Assembly (NCBI GenBank): GCA_947074135.1
Contig: CAMTOL010000105.1
Span: 1-7,409, forward strand
DNA: 7,409 nucleotides
Direction of reading: 5' to 3'
Source of the DNA: an uncultured Rikenellaceae bacterium
Lineage (GTDB): Bacteria; Bacteroidota; Bacteroidia; Bacteroidales; Rikenellaceae
Made by a program: the position numbers and the translations under genes. Below the pieces are notes generated by a model. The model was not told where the DNA came from. It made no database searches and was given only the letters and a program-made list of their open reading frames with translations. Positions within the stretch are counted from its first letter, which is position 1. Each line of letters opens with the position of its first letter. Below, in pieces: positions 5,341-7,409 of this stretch.

Positions 5341-7095
5341 CTATTGGTCAATTTTTAGCGCAAGCTCTTTCAACTGCTCATCTGCAACCACAGACGGCGA
5401 ATCAATCATCATATCCCTACCCGAATTATTCTTCGGGAAAGCAATATAATCACGTATCGAATCATCGCCACCAAAGATAGCACAGAATCTATCCATACCA
5501 AACGCAATACCACCGTGCGGAGGCGCACCATATTTAAACGCTCCCAACAAGAAGCCAAACTGCTCTTCTGCCTCCTCTTTCGAGAAGCCTAAAACCTCAA
5601 ACATACGGCTCTGAACCTCACTGTCGTGAATACGAATCGACCCACCACCAACTTCAACACCATTAACCACAAAGTCATAAGCATTTGCCTTAACATCACG
5701 TGGCTCCTCGGTCATAAACCTGTTCATATCATCTAATTTAGGCGACGTAAATGGGTGATGCATAGCAAAGTAGCGTCCACTCTCTTCGTCCCACTCCACT
5801 AGCGGAAAGTCAACCACCCAAAGCGGAGCAAACTCACCTTTAGTTCTCAAGCCCAACTGCTCGCCAACCTCCAAACGAAGCTGACACAACGCATTTTGAG
5901 CCATCTTTTTAGTTCCTGCAATAACGAGTATTAAATCTCCAGCCTTAGCCTCAGTAGCCGCAGCCCACTTTTGCAACATCTCTTGGTCGAAGAACTTATC
6001 AACACTTGATTTCAGTGTTCCATCAGCCTCAACTCTTGCATAAATTAAGCCAGTAGCACCAATTTGAGGGCGTTTAACCCAGTTTGTCAGCTCGTCAAGT
6101 TGTTTACGAGTATAAACAGCCGCACCTGGCGCACAAATTGCACCTACATACTCTGCACCATCGAAAGGAGGGAAACCACTACCTTTCAAGTCAGCCGAGA
6201 ACTCTGCAATACGCATACCGAAACGAATATCTGGTTTGTCGCAACCATAATATTTCATCGCATCGTCATAGCTCATATGAGGGAACGGTTTAGCGTCAAG
6301 CTCTTTGCCCAACACCTCGCTAAACATTGCACGAGCCATACCCTCGAATGTATTCAACACATCGTCACGCTCAACGAAAGCCATTTCGCAGTCGATTTGA
6401 GTAAATTCGGGCTGACGGTCAGCTCTAAGGTCTTCATCTCTAAAGCAACGCACTATTTGGAAATATCGGTCATAGCCACTCACCATCAGTAGTTGTTTAA
6501 ACGTTTGAGGCGATTGAGGCAGTGCGTAGAACTGTCCTGGGTTCATACGAGAAGGTACGATAAAGTCACGAGCACCTTCGGGCGTTGATTTTATAAGGTA
6601 TGGAGTTTCGATTTCCAAGAAATTTTGAGCATCGAGATAGCGGCGAACCGATTGCGCTAATTTGTGGCGCAGAATCATATTGCGTTGCAGCGGCGCACGA
6701 CGTAAATCGAGGTATCGGTAGTGCATACGCAGTTCATCACCACCATCCGAGTTCTCCTCGATAGTGAATGGGGGTGTTTGCGAGCTGTTGAGCACTGTGA
6801 TTTTCGAAGCTAGAATCTCGATATCGCCAGTTGGCATTTTAGGATTTTTGCTTGAGCGTTCACGAACAGTACCTTCAACTTGGAGCACAAATTCACGACC
6901 TAGTTTTTCGGCTAGTTCGACAAGTTCACGAGGTGAGTTTTCGTCCACCACTATTTGTGTTATACCGTATCTATCTCTGAGGTCGATAAATGCCATAGCT
7001 CCGAGTGCTCTTACTTTTTGCACCCATCCTGCTAGTGTTACTGTTTGTCCTTGGTTAGCGGCACGAAGTTCGCCGCAGCTATTAGTTCTGTACAT
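5341..7095 (-). CDS. aspS: Aspartyl-tRNA synthetase, bacterial type (class IIb)
   Basis: AspRS activates aspartate with ATP and charges tRNA-Asp in the cytoplasm. The 584 residues match the usual bacterial length. The N-terminal OB-fold (1-105) includes [20 protein letters not shown] (23-42). The class II catalytic domain starts with motif 1 around 136-166, then DFIVPSR (177-183) and [11 protein letters not shown] (191-201), and motif 2 [18 protein letters not shown] (218-235). A GAD-type insertion domain typical of bacterial AspRS occupies about 290-415. The domain resumes with MHHPFTSP (445-452), [10 protein letters not shown] (482-491) and motif 3 GGIAFGMDR (528-536), ending in the family's [15 protein letters not shown] (553-567). 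Leu31 in the anticodon-binding loop, rather than His, suggests a discriminating enzyme specific for tRNA-Asp; this is an inference. The start codon gives the expected [11 protein letters not shown]. It is flanked on both sides by copies of the palindromic repeat. Confidence 0.99.
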   Translation of the reverse strand: MYRTNSCGELRAANQGQTVTLAGWVQKVRALGAMAFIDLRDRYGITQIVVDENSPRELVELAEKLGREFVLQVEGTVRERSSKNPKMPTGDIEILASKITVLNSSQTPPFTIEENSDGGDELRMHYRYLDLRRAPLQRNMILRHKLAQSVRRYLDAQNFLEIETPYLIKSTPEGARDFIVPSRMNPGQFYALPQSPQTFKQLLMVSGYDRYFQIVRCFRDEDLRADRQPEFTQIDCEMAFVERDDVLNTFEGMARAMFSEVLGKELDAKPFPHMSYDDAMKYYGCDKPDIRFGMRIAEFSADLKGSGFPPFDGAEYVGAICAPGAAVYTRKQLDELTNWVKRPQIGATGLIYARVEADGTLKSSVDKFFDQEMLQKWAAATEAKAGDLILVIAGTKKMAQNALCQLRLEVGEQLGLRTKGEFAPLWVVDFPLVEWDEESGRYFAMHHPFTSPKLDDMNRFMTEEPRDVKANAYDFVVNGVEVGGGSIRIHDSEVQSRMFEVLGFSKEEAEEQFGFLLGAFKYGAPPHGGIAFGMDRFCAIFGGDDSIRDYIAFPKNNSGRDMMIDSPSVVADEQLKELALKIDQ

Positions 7096-7173
7096 ATATT
7101 TAGTTAAAATTAAATCTCAAAATCGAATAAAATCAAAACGCCATTAAAAACGTTAAAAAATCAAATAAGTCAT

Positions 7174-7409
7174 CGAGTACGAAGTACTCGTCAAAGTTTT
7201 TTTGGTTTTACCTTTTTTCAAAAAGGGAAAGGAGAGCAAACAAACAAAAACAAAATTTTGGTAGTCAAACTTTCAACCGCTCCACCTATAAAGTCTTACA
7301 AATCCTTCGGATTTGCGCTTTGGGGTTGGATTTTGTGTCATTACTCTAGTCAGCCTCTCGTCGCAGCTTTTTGGAAAAAGCTGCACCAAAAACTTTTACT
7401 GTTTAACCT
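7174..7409 (-). repeat. Modular palindromic repeat, copy B, upstream of aspS, reaching the window edge
   Basis: This is the shorter copy of the element found in the aspS-ftsY gap. Its hairpins are CGAGTAC/GTACTCG (7174-7180/7184-7190, loop GAA), CAAATCC/GGATTTG (7299-7305/7309-7315, loop TTC) and GCAGCTTTTT/AAAAAGCTGC (7363-7372/7375-7384, loop GG). Relative to copy A, one pair of the first stem and two pairs of the second are changed on both sides so that pairing is kept; the third keeps its stem and changes only its loop. An extra stem CCTTTTT/AAAAAGG surrounds 7211-7226, and the spacer holds the palindrome CAAAATTTTG (7251-7260). The last bases, TTTAACCT, match the end of copy A, so the boundary is at or just beyond the edge. 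Between the repeat and the aspS ATG lie 78 AT-rich bases in which I see no clear promoter. Confidence 0.8.

Noticed and set aside
4469..5480. Open plus-strand frames at 4469-5032 and 5064-5480
   Set aside because: The first is the antisense of ftsY with a low-complexity Ser-rich product. The second runs through the palindromic repeat into the antisense of aspS. Neither resembles a protein family.
6064..7147. Open plus-strand frames opposite aspS (6064-6492, 6084-6293, 6764-7147)
   Set aside because: They are antisense to strongly conserved aspS coding sequence, and their products have no recognisable domain.
7096..7409. T-box or amino-acid-specific riboswitch ahead of aspS
   Set aside because: The same element stands ahead of ftsY, no specifier-loop or T-box sequence was recognised, and T-boxes are typical of other phyla.
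4927..7409. Bacteroides-type promoter (TAnnTTTG) ahead of ftsY or aspS
   Set aside because: No acceptable match with a suitably spaced upstream element was found on the minus strand in either gap, so no promoter is annotated.
4981..7409. CRISPR-like array
   Set aside because: Only two copies, over 2 kb apart and separated by a gene, with internal hairpins and no regular repeat-spacer pattern.

Overview
The window carries six minus-strand genes, transcribed from the right end to the left, and almost everything else is intergenic repeat. The gene content points to an uncultured member of Bacteroidota, most likely Bacteroidales. parB is followed by a DUF5683 protein and an MltD-type lytic transglycosylase, which is the usual Bacteroidales order. 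FtsY is the short form without a long acidic N-terminal domain. The secreted proteins have signal peptides ending in Ala-Gln. No clear Bacteroides-type promoter or consistent Shine-Dalgarno sequence is visible.

Layout in transcription order: aspS (7095-5341, aspartyl-tRNA synthetase); a 414-bp gap filled by repeat copy A; ftsY (4926-3961, SRP receptor GTPase); a 96-bp gap with degenerate 7-bp repeats; parB (3864-3004); a secreted protein of unknown function (2989-1922); a secreted/membrane DUF5683 protein (1900-854); and an MltD-like transglycosylase (793-56) that stops early. The last four genes are separated by 14, 21 and 60 bp and probably form one transcription unit linking chromosome partitioning to cell-envelope proteins. 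ftsY may feed into it. aspS is a housekeeping gene with no obvious functional tie to the rest. parA is not next to parB.

Two observations stand out. First, the gaps upstream of ftsY and upstream of aspS contain two copies, in the same orientation, of a modular repeat made of small hairpins joined by conserved linkers. Two of the three shared hairpins differ between copies by compensatory base changes, so base pairing seems to be conserved. Copy A also carries an extra segment that can fold into a three-way junction. Second, the mltD reading frame meets a TAA exactly where the family motif LPRETRxYVP is expected. A TAG follows four codons later, yet the same frame continues as plausible MltD sequence to the window edge. 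This looks like a recent nonsense-mutated or split gene. The DUF5683 protein also appears to contain two tandem copies of its core domain.
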